A stretch of 42,471 nt of DNA, from the NCBI GenBank assembly GCA_944389115.1, contig CALXLE010000100.1, positions 1 to 42,471 on the forward strand, read 5' to 3'. Position 1 is the first letter of the stretch. Each line of letters begins with the position of its first letter. The position numbers and the translations under genes were made by a program. Origin of the DNA: an uncultured Spirochaetaceae bacterium. GTDB taxonomy: Bacteria; Spirochaetota; Spirochaetia; Sphaerochaetales; Sphaerochaetaceae. Of the stretch, positions 8,010 through 14,740 are shown one piece after another. The notes beneath the pieces are model-generated. The model saw only the letters and a program-made list of their open reading frames with translations, was not told where the DNA came from and searched no databases.

Positions 8010-8769
8010 AGATAATCACATACCCTGATGTCACTGGGAGCTTTCCTCCCCTTAGAAGATGCTCCATCGCTCTTGATGCAAGCGATGTCTGCCCCTCATA
8101 TTCAGCAGGATTATCCCTGATTATTCCGAATATCCTCTCTTCAGCCTGCCGCCTGCTGTAATCGGATGATGTCTTTGTGAACAGAGATGAGAAAGCCTTA
8201 ATCCGGGAATTATCATCAAGAAGGCCGCTGAGCTCATCCGAAAGCAGCCATGATGAGCATACAATTCTTATCCTGTCCTTTGCAAAGAACCGCTTTGCCT
8301 CATCAAATGATGATTGCACGCTCTCTCCGGAGATATCATTGCCTTTTGGGATGTGCAGAGCCAGGGTAAAGATATCATCTGTCTGATCCCTCAGCTGATA
8401 CTGCAGCGATCCCAGCGCGAAGATCCTGAGCTGGAGATGGTATCCAAGCCATCCTGTCTCGCTCAGCCCGGGCTCGCCGCCGTGCGTCCTTTCATATTCC
8501 TCTTCCCACCTTGAGATATCCCTGAATGTAGCTATCGCGACATCATCTCCTATACAGCGCTTCCTGTACTCCGGAAGGAAAATCGAATAAGCTGATGCAG
8601 CGACAATGGCCAAAGCCTTCTCCGGATCTGCAATGCCCTCTCCACTGATAATCGATTCATATCCCCTCGCAATCTCTTCACGCGGAACGGGAGAGGAAAG
8701 TATGCAGTCCTTAGCCATCTTATTCAGATGGATCAACTCAAGAAACAGTGGAAAAGAAACCTCATCCAT
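8008..8769 (-). CDS. GNAT-type acyltransferase-domain protein
   Basis: A 253-aa soluble protein resembling the two-part NAT_N/GNAT_C acyltransferase family: a helical N-terminal half containing DPEKALAIVAASAYSIFLP and a C-terminal half with the family pattern ALHIPKGNDISGESVQSSFDEAKRFF, then IVCSSWLLSDELSGLL and SSLFTKTSSDYSRRQAEERIFG. The acyl donor and acceptor are unknown. The start ATG at 8769 (MDEVSFPLFLEL) has TAGGAT a few bases upstream; the in-frame extension upstream reads through the tRNA-Gly gene and is rejected. It lies behind the tRNA terminator, so it needs its own promoter or read-through. The inverted tRNA fragment overlaps its stop codon. Confidence 0.7.
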   Translation of the reverse strand: MDEVSFPLFLELIHLNKMAKDCILSSPVPREEIARGYESIISGEGIADPEKALAIVAASAYSIFLPEYRKRCIGDDVAIATFRDISRWEEEYERTHGGEPGLSETGWLGYHLQLRIFALGSLQYQLRDQTDDIFTLALHIPKGNDISGESVQSSFDEAKRFFAKDRIRIVCSSWLLSDELSGLLDDNSRIKAFSSLFTKTSSDYSRRQAEERIFGIIRDNPAEYEGQTSLASRAMEHLLRGGKLPVTSGYVII

Positions 8770-8810
8770 CGATATCCTACCAGGCAACGGCAAATCAGCA
8801 ACCCCCCGAG

Positions 8811-8850
8811 AAAATAAAAAAGGTCTGTACAGATTCCTCTGCCAGACCTT
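8811..8850 (-). terminator. Intrinsic terminator of the tRNA cluster
   Basis: On the minus strand AAGGTCTG pairs with CAGACCTT (arms 8843-8850 and 8820-8827), followed by a T-rich tract ending TTTTTATTTT. It sits immediately behind tRNA-Gly, the last tRNA of the operon, and before the acyltransferase gene. Confidence 0.85.
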
Positions 8851-8852
8851 AG

Positions 8853-8924
8853 AGCGGGAAACGGGACTTGAACCCGCGACATCCACCTTGGCAAGGTGGA
8901 GCTCTACCACTGAGCTATTCCCGC
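8853..8924 (-). tRNA. tRNA-Gly (GCC)
   Basis: Full cloverleaf of 72 nt: acceptor stem GCGGGAA / TTCCCGC, D-arm AGCTCAGTGGTAGAGCT, anticodon arm CCACC-TTGCCAA-GGTGG with anticodon GCC, T-arm GCGGGTTCAAGTCCCGT, discriminator T. No CCA is encoded. Last tRNA of a five-gene minus-strand operon. Its anticodon arm is the source or twin of the 22-nt repeat at 7988-8009. Confidence 0.97.
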
Positions 8925-8951
8925 AGTATGTATACTCTTCTGTTAAGAGCT

Positions 8952-9031
8952 TGCGAGAGAAGGGACTCGAACCCTTAAACCGAAGTACTAGTTCCTAAGA
9001 CTAGCGTGTATACCAATTCCACCACTCTCGC
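8952..9031 (-). tRNA. tRNA-Leu (TAG)
   Basis: 80-nt class II tRNA: acceptor stem GCGAGAG / CTCTCGC, anticodon arm CTAGT-CTTAGGA-ACTAG with anticodon TAG, a variable arm with a TTCG turn, T-arm with GGTTCGAGTCC, discriminator A. CCA is not encoded. Fourth of five co-oriented tRNA genes. Confidence 0.97.
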
Positions 9032-9039
9032 GGTGTTTC

Positions 9040-9112
9040 TGAGCCGCAAAGGGATCGAACCTTTGACCCGCAGATTAAGAGTCTGCTGCTCTACCAGCTG
9101 AGCTAGCGGCCC
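9040..9112 (-). tRNA. tRNA-Lys (CTT)
   Basis: 73-nt cloverleaf: acceptor stem GGGCCGC / GCGGCTC with one G-T pair, D-arm TAGCTCAGCTGGTAGAGCA, anticodon arm GCAGA-CTCTTAA-TCTGC with anticodon CTT, T-arm GGTTCGATCC, discriminator A. CCA is not encoded. Third of five co-oriented tRNA genes. Confidence 0.97.
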
Positions 9113-9120
9113 GAGATTGC

Positions 9121-9193
9121 TGCGCCCTGTAGGACTCGAACCTACAACCTGCGGATTCGAAGTCCGACGCTCTATCCTTTGAGCTAAGAGCGC
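9121..9193 (-). tRNA. tRNA-Arg (TCG)
   Basis: 73-nt cloverleaf: acceptor stem GCGCTCT / AGGGCGC, anticodon arm TCGGA-CTTCGAA-TCCGC with anticodon TCG, T-arm TGTAGGTTCGAGTCCTACA, discriminator A. CCA is not encoded. Second of five co-oriented tRNA genes. Confidence 0.97.
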
Positions 9194-9214
9194 TTCCTCC
9201 AAGGGAGGTAGTAG

Positions 9215-9287
9215 GGTGGAAGAAGGGGATCGAACCCTCGACAAGCAGATCCACAATCTGCCGCTCTACCGCTGAACTACTTCCACC
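9215..9287 (-). tRNA. tRNA-His (GTG)
   Basis: Acceptor stem GTGGAAG / CTTCCAC, anticodon arm GCAGA-TTGTGGA-TCTGC with anticodon GTG, T-arm GAGGGTTCGATCCCC, discriminator C. A G precedes position 1 (at 9287), the extra G-1 expected of tRNA-His. First gene of the tRNA operon, about 45 nt downstream of a clear promoter. Confidence 0.97.
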
Positions 9288-9332
9288 ATTCTTGGAAAGC
9301 ATGGCGTCAACCAAGCAATTTCAACGGTCAAG

Positions 9333-9361
9333 AATATCTCAGAAATGAAGATGTTTGTCAA
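9333..9361 (-). promoter_or_regulatory. Promoter of the five-tRNA operon
   Basis: Minus-strand TTGACA (9356-9361, perfect -35), 17-nt spacer, GATATT (9333-9338, 4 of 6 matches to TATAAT). The predicted start is about 40 nt ahead of tRNA-His. Confidence 0.7.
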
Positions 9362-9417
9362 CACTATTTTGCACAAATAATGAAGATATTTTATAATTCT
9401 TTAATATATAAGCAATA

Positions 9418-9438
9418 ATGCCGCCATATCGGCGGCAT
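9418..9438 (-). terminator. Hairpin terminator of the exported repeat-protein gene
   Basis: GCCGCC / GGCGGC stem (9420-9425, 9431-9436), extended by two A-T pairs, 5-nt loop, about 15 nt behind the stop codon at 9454. On the minus strand it is followed by the AT-rich ATTATTGCTTATATATT, which is not an ideal T-run. Confidence 0.55.
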
Positions 9439-9453
9439 GCATAATAGATTGCC

Positions 9454-10353
9454 CTACTTCAGTATTCCGTCCAGGAATGCCTGGATCTCCTCAGCCTTCG
9501 CTGTATCGGATGGAAGAGGATTCTCCTTGAGGCTGTATACAGCAAGAGCGTACTGCGAAAGCATCACGGCTTCCTGCGCATCGGAGAACTGCCCGAGAGG
9601 AACCGTTGAATAGAATGGCTGCCCGTTCCTTCCATTCTGGCCCTCATAGAACTTCATCTTCTCTGTAGGAACTGTGTTCTCGTCATACTTGGCCTTCATC
9701 TTGTCGAATTCCTTCGCCCTCTTATCGGCATTCCAGTTCCTGTCCGCAAGCTGCTCGGCAAGCTCGAGATAGTTCGTGAGATTGAGCCTGTTCACATTAT
9801 CCTGCGTATCGACACAGCGCCTCATATAGCTTATCGCATAGTTCTTGTTGCCGAACGAGAGCGGAGAACCCGGAAGCTGGTTGTACAGCAATCCGAGAAC
9901 ATACCAGCAGTCTGACATATCGGCATTGAAATCATTCTGGACCTTCTCGCAGAGAGCACGCATCGGCTTTGCCTTTGAAAGACTGTTCAGAGGACCATTG
10001 ACCTGCCCTATGCGCCCTATAGCAGAAGCCTTCCAATGGTATCCATTGGCTGTCTCCTCGATTGCAAGCGACTCATCGGCAAGCCTTTCGCTCTCACCAT
10101 AGCCTGCAAGCCTTGCATCCTTGTCATCATGGCTTATTCCATCCGTAATGGTCAGTACAGTTCTGGAAAGCCTCCAGAGTATGGCTGCACGGTCGCTGCC
10201 ATCATCCTCGCTGAGCGCCTTCTCAAGATAGGCTTTATCTGCTTCATAATCCGCCTGATTATAAAAAAGGCTATCGCTGTAAGCCGGATCGAATGCTGCC
10301 GCAAGAGAGAACAGCGGAAGCAGCATCAGAGCAAGAACAATAAGTTTTCTCAT
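9454..10353 (-). CDS. Exported protein with TPR-like helical repeats
   Basis: A 299-aa exported protein. The N-terminus MRKLIVLALMLLPLFSLAAAF is a clear signal peptide. The mature part is alpha-helical with TPR-like helix pairs: ADYEADKAYLEKALSEDDGSDRAAILWRLSR, GESERLADESLAIEETANGYHWKASAIGRIG and SDCWYVLGLLYNQLPGSPLSFGNKNYAISYMRRCVD, where W, G, Y and A fall at TPR-like positions. Such proteins usually act as periplasmic or surface scaffolds; the partner is unknown. The ATG at 10353 has a strong GGAG site. It stands alone, with a hairpin downstream and a 235-nt leader region upstream. Confidence 0.75.
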   Translation of the reverse strand: MRKLIVLALMLLPLFSLAAAFDPAYSDSLFYNQADYEADKAYLEKALSEDDGSDRAAILWRLSRTVLTITDGISHDDKDARLAGYGESERLADESLAIEETANGYHWKASAIGRIGQVNGPLNSLSKAKPMRALCEKVQNDFNADMSDCWYVLGLLYNQLPGSPLSFGNKNYAISYMRRCVDTQDNVNRLNLTNYLELAEQLADRNWNADKRAKEFDKMKAKYDENTVPTEKMKFYEGQNGRNGQPFYSTVPLGQFSDAQEAVMLSQYALAVYSLKENPLPSDTAKAEEIQAFLDGILK

Positions 10354-10588
10354 ATTTACTCCTCTGCTTCTGTCTACTACAGAGAGAAGGAGGTGTCAAC
10401 GGCAGAGACAGCAAAGTAACTGCCCCTCTCTCATCCAGCAGGGGCAGCACTCGCATTAATCAGGGGATAGTCGATGAAATCCATCTCGTTGCTTTCAGTA
10501 ACGTATTAAAACAATAAACTTATACGGTTCAAAATTCAAGTATTTTCAAAACAAGCACACAAACTACATACAATGATTGAGTTTAAAA

Positions 10589-11326
10589 TCAGAGAGCCGC
10601 AGGCGAGGATTCCCAGAATTCAAGCGTATCCATATCCATGACTGTCAGATGCCCCCCATCATGGCCGGCGCCAGTGTCTACAGCCGCAAGGTGGTAGCGG
10701 TCGGAGATGAATGGCTTGGGAAGCGGTGTATGCCCAACGAATATCCTCTTGTCGGTTGTGAGCGGAAGGCGGTTGTGGTTGTATATGCGCCCGCTATCCC
10801 GATAGCTTATTGCCGAGGATATATATCCCCTATCCCACATGAAATCCTTCTCCTGCGGTGTCATGGCATCCCCCCTGTTTCTAAGCACCTCGGACATATG
10901 CAGGAGGTCATCCTCATCAAATCCCATCGGTATGCCTGCATGCACAACGATGTATTTCTCGGTGCAAATGCACAATGGTATGCTTCTGACCCAGGATCCA
11001 TGCATGGCCTTCTCTTCCTTGCTTATCCGCTCCTCGATGTATGATGCCGCGGTCATGCGGCCGCCATTCGATTCCATCCATACAGGAGGCCTCGCATCGT
11101 CGAGGAGGAAGCTCTCAAGCCATACATCATGGTTGCCAAGAACGGGTCTGCAGCTGGGAAGCGACATAAGAAATCTTATAACCCTTGCCGAGTCCCTTCC
11201 CCTGTCGGCAATATCGCCGGATGCATAAAGAGTATCATCGCAAGGGCTGAAAGCTGCCTTGTCCAGGACCTCCATCAGCAGGCTGTATTGTCCATGGATA
11301 TCGCCGACTATAAGATTCCTTCCCAT
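10589..11326 (-). CDS. PPP-family metallophosphatase (serine/threonine phosphatase-like)
   Basis: Dinuclear-metal phosphoesterase of the PPP family. The motif series is complete: GDIHGQ near the N-terminus, GDIADRGRDS, GNHDVWLES, VVHAGIP and FVGHTPLP, which supply the metal ligands and catalytic His. Bacterial members act as protein phosphatases or hydrolyse small phosphoesters such as diadenosine polyphosphates; the sequence does not decide. I start at the ATG at 11326 (MGRNLIVGDIHG), giving 245 aa, because the family normally begins just before the GDxHG motif. The longer frame adds an unrelated hydrophobic stretch. The ribosome-binding site is weak. Divergent from the AraC-type gene, with no obvious functional link. 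Confidence 0.87.
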   Translation of the reverse strand: MGRNLIVGDIHGQYSLLMEVLDKAAFSPCDDTLYASGDIADRGRDSARVIRFLMSLPSCRPVLGNHDVWLESFLLDDARPPVWMESNGGRMTAASYIEERISKEEKAMHGSWVRSIPLCICTEKYIVVHAGIPMGFDEDDLLHMSEVLRNRGDAMTPQEKDFMWDRGYISSAISYRDSGRIYNHNRLPLTTDKRIFVGHTPLPKPFISDRYHLAAVDTGAGHDGGHLTVMDMDTLEFWESSPAAL

Positions 11327-11407
11327 CACCGCTAAATATATATTAGCCAGAAAGCCATGTGAAGAGGCGAAAATTAGACATGGTGTTGGAATTTTATCAT
11401 GAAACAC

Positions 11408-11436
11408 TTGCAATATCTGGGATTAAATGATATTTT
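11408..11436 (+). promoter_or_regulatory. Promoter of the AraC-family regulator gene
   Basis: TTGCAA (11408-11413), 17-nt spacer, TATTTT (11431-11436). The predicted start is about 20 nt before the ATG at 11463, which has AAGGGATG as ribosome-binding site. Confidence 0.5.
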
Positions 11437-11462
11437 ACAGTATCCTTACAAAGGGATGAAGT

Positions 11463-12320
11463 ATGTTTACACCATTGAATATTGCAGCTAGAGAAAGAGA
11501 ACTTCATTACATCCTTATAAAGGATACCCCGATACCCTCGGTCCCGATGCACTGGCATTCGGAATTCGAGGTAACCTATGCAGTCAAGGGAAGTTTCCGA
11601 TGTCTGATTGGCTCTATTGAGCACGAAGTCACGGAAGGGAATGCAGTCATCTCCATAAGCGGGGAAAAGCATTACTTCTTCCCTGCCCCAGACACGAAGG
11701 TAATACGCATATTGTTCTCACCGGACATCCTTTCAGGGACTCCTGACGATGAAGAGCTGATCAGAAAAGTCGAGGAGGCGCTGAAGTCATCCACGAGAAC
11801 AACTGCCAGTTGGCCGGAAAAGGGAAAGAAGGAGATGCAGGAGCTCATCTCATGGCTGGTCTCCGAAAGCGGTGACAGGAAATCACCCGCCTACTGTCTT
11901 GGGGCCAGAGGCGGTGTGCTGATCATACTGTCTCTCTTCACACGCTATGCTGAGCCAATTGACAGTGAGGCGACAGTGCTTTCCTCAGATGACAAAGTCA
12001 TGGAGAGAATCGGAAAGGTCTTCGAGCTTGTCGCAAGCAGCTATGACAAGGACATATCACTGTCATCTGCAGCAGATACCGCAGGCTACGTCCCGACATA
12101 TTTCTCAAGAGTATTCAGGGAATGCACGGGAATGACATTCTACTCCTATCTGACAATGTACAGAATCGCGGTCGCAGAGCTGAAGCTTGTATCCACGGAT
12201 AAGAGCATCAATGAGATAGCGCTTTCTTCCGGCTTCGGGAGCGTGAAGACATTCGACAGGATATTCAAGGACAAGCTCGGAACATCGCCGCTCAGATACC
12301 GGAAGAAGATGCGCTCCTGA
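11463..12320 (+). CDS. AraC-family transcription regulator with N-terminal cupin domain
   Basis: A 285-aa regulator. Residues about 20-85 form a cupin-type ligand domain (MHWHSEFEVTYAVKGSFRCLIG, then a loop with GEKHYFFP). The C-terminal 100 residues hold the double helix-turn-helix: DISLSSAADTAGYVPTYFSRVFRECTGMTFYSYL and SINEIALSSGFGSVKTFDRIFKDKLGTSPLRYRK. This layout is typical of sugar-responsive AraC/XylS activators. The ATG at 11463 follows AAGGG. Its stop abuts the stop of the convergent PfoR-like EIIC gene; a regulatory link to that transporter-like protein is possible but unproven. The effector is unknown. Confidence 0.92.
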   Translation: MFTPLNIAARERELHYILIKDTPIPSVPMHWHSEFEVTYAVKGSFRCLIGSIEHEVTEGNAVISISGEKHYFFPAPDTKVIRILFSPDILSGTPDDEELIRKVEEALKSSTRTTASWPEKGKKEMQELISWLVSESGDRKSPAYCLGARGGVLIILSLFTRYAEPIDSEATVLSSDDKVMERIGKVFELVASSYDKDISLSSAADTAGYVPTYFSRVFRECTGMTFYSYLTMYRIAVAELKLVSTDKSINEIALSSGFGSVKTFDRIFKDKLGTSPLRYRKKMRS

Positions 12321-13328
12321 TCAGTCCGGAAGCTTCATATCCCCAGGCTTTATCCAGCCTGCTTTCCTGAGTATCACGCAGAAGAGGACCGACAGCACAG
12401 CAGGCAGGATGAAGTGGGTGATGATGATCTCGGGCAGTGCTCCTGCCCCCATCTCAGCAACGGCATTGAACTGCCCTACAAGCCCGCTTGTCCCCATTCC
12501 TGCACCGGATGCATTGTTCGTCATCCTGAATATGCATGTCGAGACAGGGCCTGTTATGGCTGAAGCCGCTGTAGGAGGTATCCAGATTCTCCAGTTCTTC
12601 CAGATATTCGGAATCTGGAGCATCGAAGTCCCTATTCCCTGGCTGATAAGACCTCCAGCCCCGTTCTCCCTGTAGCTCATCACTGCAAAGCCCACCATCT
12701 GCGCAGCGCATCCTGCGCATGCGGCACCAGCCGCAAGGCCCGAGAGCCCTAGTGAGATGCAGATTGCCGCACTGGATATAGGAAGAGTAAGGATCATTCC
12801 AACCACGACCGATACAAGGATTCCCATCGGAAGCGGATAGAGCGTCGTCAGATGGTTGATGAAAGCACCTAGTCCGTTCATGAGAGCCGCAACTGCAGGA
12901 GAGACGATCATACCGGCGATGCCTCCTGCGACTATCGTGATCATAGGTACCAGGATGATATCGACCTTGGTCTTCCCTGCTATTGCCTTGCCGCACAGCG
13001 CACCTGCAAGGGATGCGATGCAGGCACCAAGGGGCTCACCTGAGATGATTGCTCCATCTGTGATTGCACCCCCTCCTATCACTCCAGCCGTAGCGGCGGC
13101 GAAGAGCGCAAGGTTCGGAGCTCCGACAGCCCTTGCGACGCCAACACCTATTGCGGGGCATGTCATTGCCTGGGCAAAGCTTCCTGCTCTGACAAGGAAG
13201 TCAATCGATGCGTATGTTCCTATCTGTTTGATGATAAGACCGATGATCAATGAAGAGAAAAGGCCCTGGGCCATTCCATTGAGAACGGAGACAATATATC
13301 CTCCGATTCCCTTGCTGCTTATATGCAT
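12321..13328 (-). CDS. PfoR-like PTS EIIC-family membrane protein
   Basis: A 335-aa polytopic membrane protein with about nine Gly/Ala-rich hydrophobic segments. Segments such as GVARAVGAPNLALFAAATAGVIGGGAITDGAIISGEPLGACIASLAGAL and ITGPVSTCIFRMTNNASGAGMGTSGLVGQ match the PTS_EIIC_2 (PfoR) family. Some members were named as regulators of perfringolysin O, but the fold is that of a PTS sugar permease. No EIIA or EIIB partner is encoded nearby, so it may transport without phosphorylation, use partners encoded elsewhere, or act as a sensor. The ATG at 13328 has only weak upstream purines. It has its own promoter 75-100 nt upstream and is convergent with the AraC gene. Confidence 0.85.
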   Translation of the reverse strand: MHISSKGIGGYIVSVLNGMAQGLFSSLIIGLIIKQIGTYASIDFLVRAGSFAQAMTCPAIGVGVARAVGAPNLALFAAATAGVIGGGAITDGAIISGEPLGACIASLAGALCGKAIAGKTKVDIILVPMITIVAGGIAGMIVSPAVAALMNGLGAFINHLTTLYPLPMGILVSVVVGMILTLPISSAAICISLGLSGLAAGAACAGCAAQMVGFAVMSYRENGAGGLISQGIGTSMLQIPNIWKNWRIWIPPTAASAITGPVSTCIFRMTNNASGAGMGTSGLVGQFNAVAEMGAGALPEIIITHFILPAVLSVLFCVILRKAGWIKPGDMKLPD

Positions 13329-13403
13329 GATGCACCTCTTGGGATGGGTATCGGATGACAGACAGCATCATGCTCCATCGGCAGGATGAAGGCCTCCGTG
13401 CGT

Positions 13404-13432
13404 ATTATTGACTATGGACCGGACAAGGTCAA
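13404..13432 (-). promoter_or_regulatory. Promoter of the PfoR-like EIIC gene
   Basis: Minus-strand TTGACC (13427-13432), 17-nt spacer, AATAAT (13404-13409), five matches of six in each box. This leaves a leader of about 70 nt before the ATG at 13328. Confidence 0.55.
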
Positions 13433-13511
13433 CAGCATCGGCAATCGAAGTGGAAGAAATATAAGTTCATCATAAATACACAAAATTGAGTGGTTTCCGC
13501 TTTAATTTTTA

Positions 13512-13536
13512 TTGACAAAATTTCAAATTATGTCAA
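13512..13536. promoter_or_regulatory. Candidate operator palindrome in front of the fatty-acid operon
   Basis: Inverted repeat TTGACA ... TGTCAA (13512-13517 and 13531-13536) with a 13-nt AT-rich centre, ending 23 nt before the acpP ATG and just before TATTAT (13541) and the AAGGAG ribosome-binding site. The left arm also looks like a -35 box, but the distance to TATTAT is 23 nt, too long for a normal promoter. It could be a repressor site. No FapR or FabT homologue is encoded in the window. Confidence 0.4.
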
Positions 13537-13559
13537 AGTGTATTATAAGGAGCAGTAAA

Positions 13560-13793
13560 ATGACAGATACAGAGATTTTCAATGCAATTGCCGAAATCGT
13601 AGCAGACAGAACCGATACAGCCATGGAGGATGTGAAGAGCGAGAGCACTTTCCGCGACCTTGGAATCGATTCCCTCGACACTGTTGAGGTTCTCATGGAG
13701 CTTGAGGACAAGCTCGGAACTACGATCGAGCTCGACCAGAAGATCGAGACAGTCGGCGATCTTGTCGCATTCATCGCAGCAAAGGGGAACTGA
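13560..13793 (+). CDS. acpP: Acyl carrier protein
   Basis: Carries the growing acyl chain on a 4'-phosphopantetheine arm. 77 acidic residues, MTDTEIFNAIAEIVADRTDT onward, with the modification site Ser in DLGIDSLDTVEVLMELEDKL and the four-helix pattern of ACP. AAGGAG lies 8 nt ahead of the ATG at 13560; the in-frame TTG start further upstream is inside the promoter region and is rejected. First gene of an operon of eleven genes; fabK follows after 2 nt. High expression is expected because ACP is an abundant protein. Confidence 0.97.
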   Translation: MTDTEIFNAIAEIVADRTDTAMEDVKSESTFRDLGIDSLDTVEVLMELEDKLGTTIELDQKIETVGDLVAFIAAKGN

Positions 13794-13795
13794 TC

Positions 13796-14740
13796 ATGAT
13801 CGAAACCCCGATCACATCGCTTCTCGGGATAAAATACCCAGTCCTCCAGGGAGGCATGGCCTGGATAGCCGATGGGCGCCTGGCCGCTGCCGTCTCTGAA
13901 GGCGGTGGTCTTGGAATCATCGGCGCAGGCAGCGCTCCGGCGGAATATGTCCGTCAGGAGATCGCGAAGGCCCGTTCTCTTACGGATAAACCATTCGGCG
14001 TGAATATAATGCTGATGAGCCCATACGCCGATGAGATCGCGGCACTCACCGCCGAGGAGAAGGTCAGTGTCGTAACGACAGGAGCAGGCAACCCCTCGAA
14101 GTACATGGCAGCATGGAAGGAGAACGGGGTAAAGGTCATTCCCGTCGTAGCTTCCGTCGCTATGGCGAAGCTGATGACGAGGCTCGGAGCTTCCGCGCTT
14201 ATCGCGGAGGGAGGAGAGAGCGGAGGCCATGTCGGAGAGCTGACAACGATGGTGCTTACCCCGCTGATCGTGGAAGCAACCAATCTGCCAGTGATTGCGG
14301 CAGGTGGCATTGCCATCGGCAAGCAGGCCGCAGCCGCCTTTGTCATGGGAGCGGCAGGCGTGCAGATGGGAACAAGATTCCTATCCGCGGATGAGTGCAC
14401 GATATCCGATGCATACAGGGAGAAGATCCTCAAAGCAGGAGATCTCTGCACGATGGTAACAGGTAAGAAGCTTGGGCATCCCGTAAGATCCCTGAGGACG
14501 GCATTCGCCAGGAACTATGCCAAGGCAGAGTTCGGAGGAATGGATGATGAGAGCCTTGAGGCTCTGGGAGTCGGAGCGCTGAGGAAGGCTGTCGTCGATG
14601 GCGATGCGGATAACGGATGCTTCCTCTCAGGACAGGTCGCGGCTTTCGTCAATAAAAGAGAAAGCGCAGCGTCCATCATCGAAGATGTTATGATTAATGC
14701 CGAGAAAGAACTCAGAGGTGCGATGAAATGGGTAAGATAG
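13796..14740 (+). CDS. fabK: FMN-dependent enoyl-ACP reductase II
   Basis: Last reductive step of each elongation cycle: reduces trans-2-enoyl-ACP with NAD(P)H and FMN. The 314-aa TIM-barrel protein of the nitronate monooxygenase superfamily shows the FabK features: YPVLQGGMAWIADGRLAAAVSEGGGLGIIGAG at the start, GGESGGHVG and VIAAGGIAIGKQAAAAFVMGAAGVQMGTRFL for FMN phosphate binding. FabK is unrelated to FabI and is insensitive to triclosan; no fabI is seen here. The ATG at 13796 is 2 nt behind acpP. The 3' end overlaps fabD by 13 nt. The acpP-fabK-fabD order is that of streptococci and clostridia. Confidence 0.95.
   Translation: MIETPITSLLGIKYPVLQGGMAWIADGRLAAAVSEGGGLGIIGAGSAPAEYVRQEIAKARSLTDKPFGVNIMLMSPYADEIAALTAEEKVSVVTTGAGNPSKYMAAWKENGVKVIPVVASVAMAKLMTRLGASALIAEGGESGGHVGELTTMVLTPLIVEATNLPVIAAGGIAIGKQAAAAFVMGAAGVQMGTRFLSADECTISDAYREKILKAGDLCTMVTGKKLGHPVRSLRTAFARNYAKAEFGGMDDESLEALGVGALRKAVVDGDADNGCFLSGQVAAFVNKRESAASIIEDVMINAEKELRGAMKWVR

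Noticed and set aside
8770..8910. N-terminal extension of the acyltransferase gene
   Set aside because: It reads through tRNA-Gly and the tRNA terminator; the ATG at 8769 has a ribosome-binding site and fits the family.
8975..9314. Minus-strand open frames of 79-93 aa across the tRNA cluster
   Set aside because: They run through four complete tRNA cloverleaves; the protein reading is an artefact of stable RNA sequence.
10421..10446. Hairpin TGCCCCT / AGGGGCA ahead of the exported repeat-protein gene
   Set aside because: A real inverted repeat, but with a 12-nt loop and no T-run; not enough for a terminator or riboswitch call.
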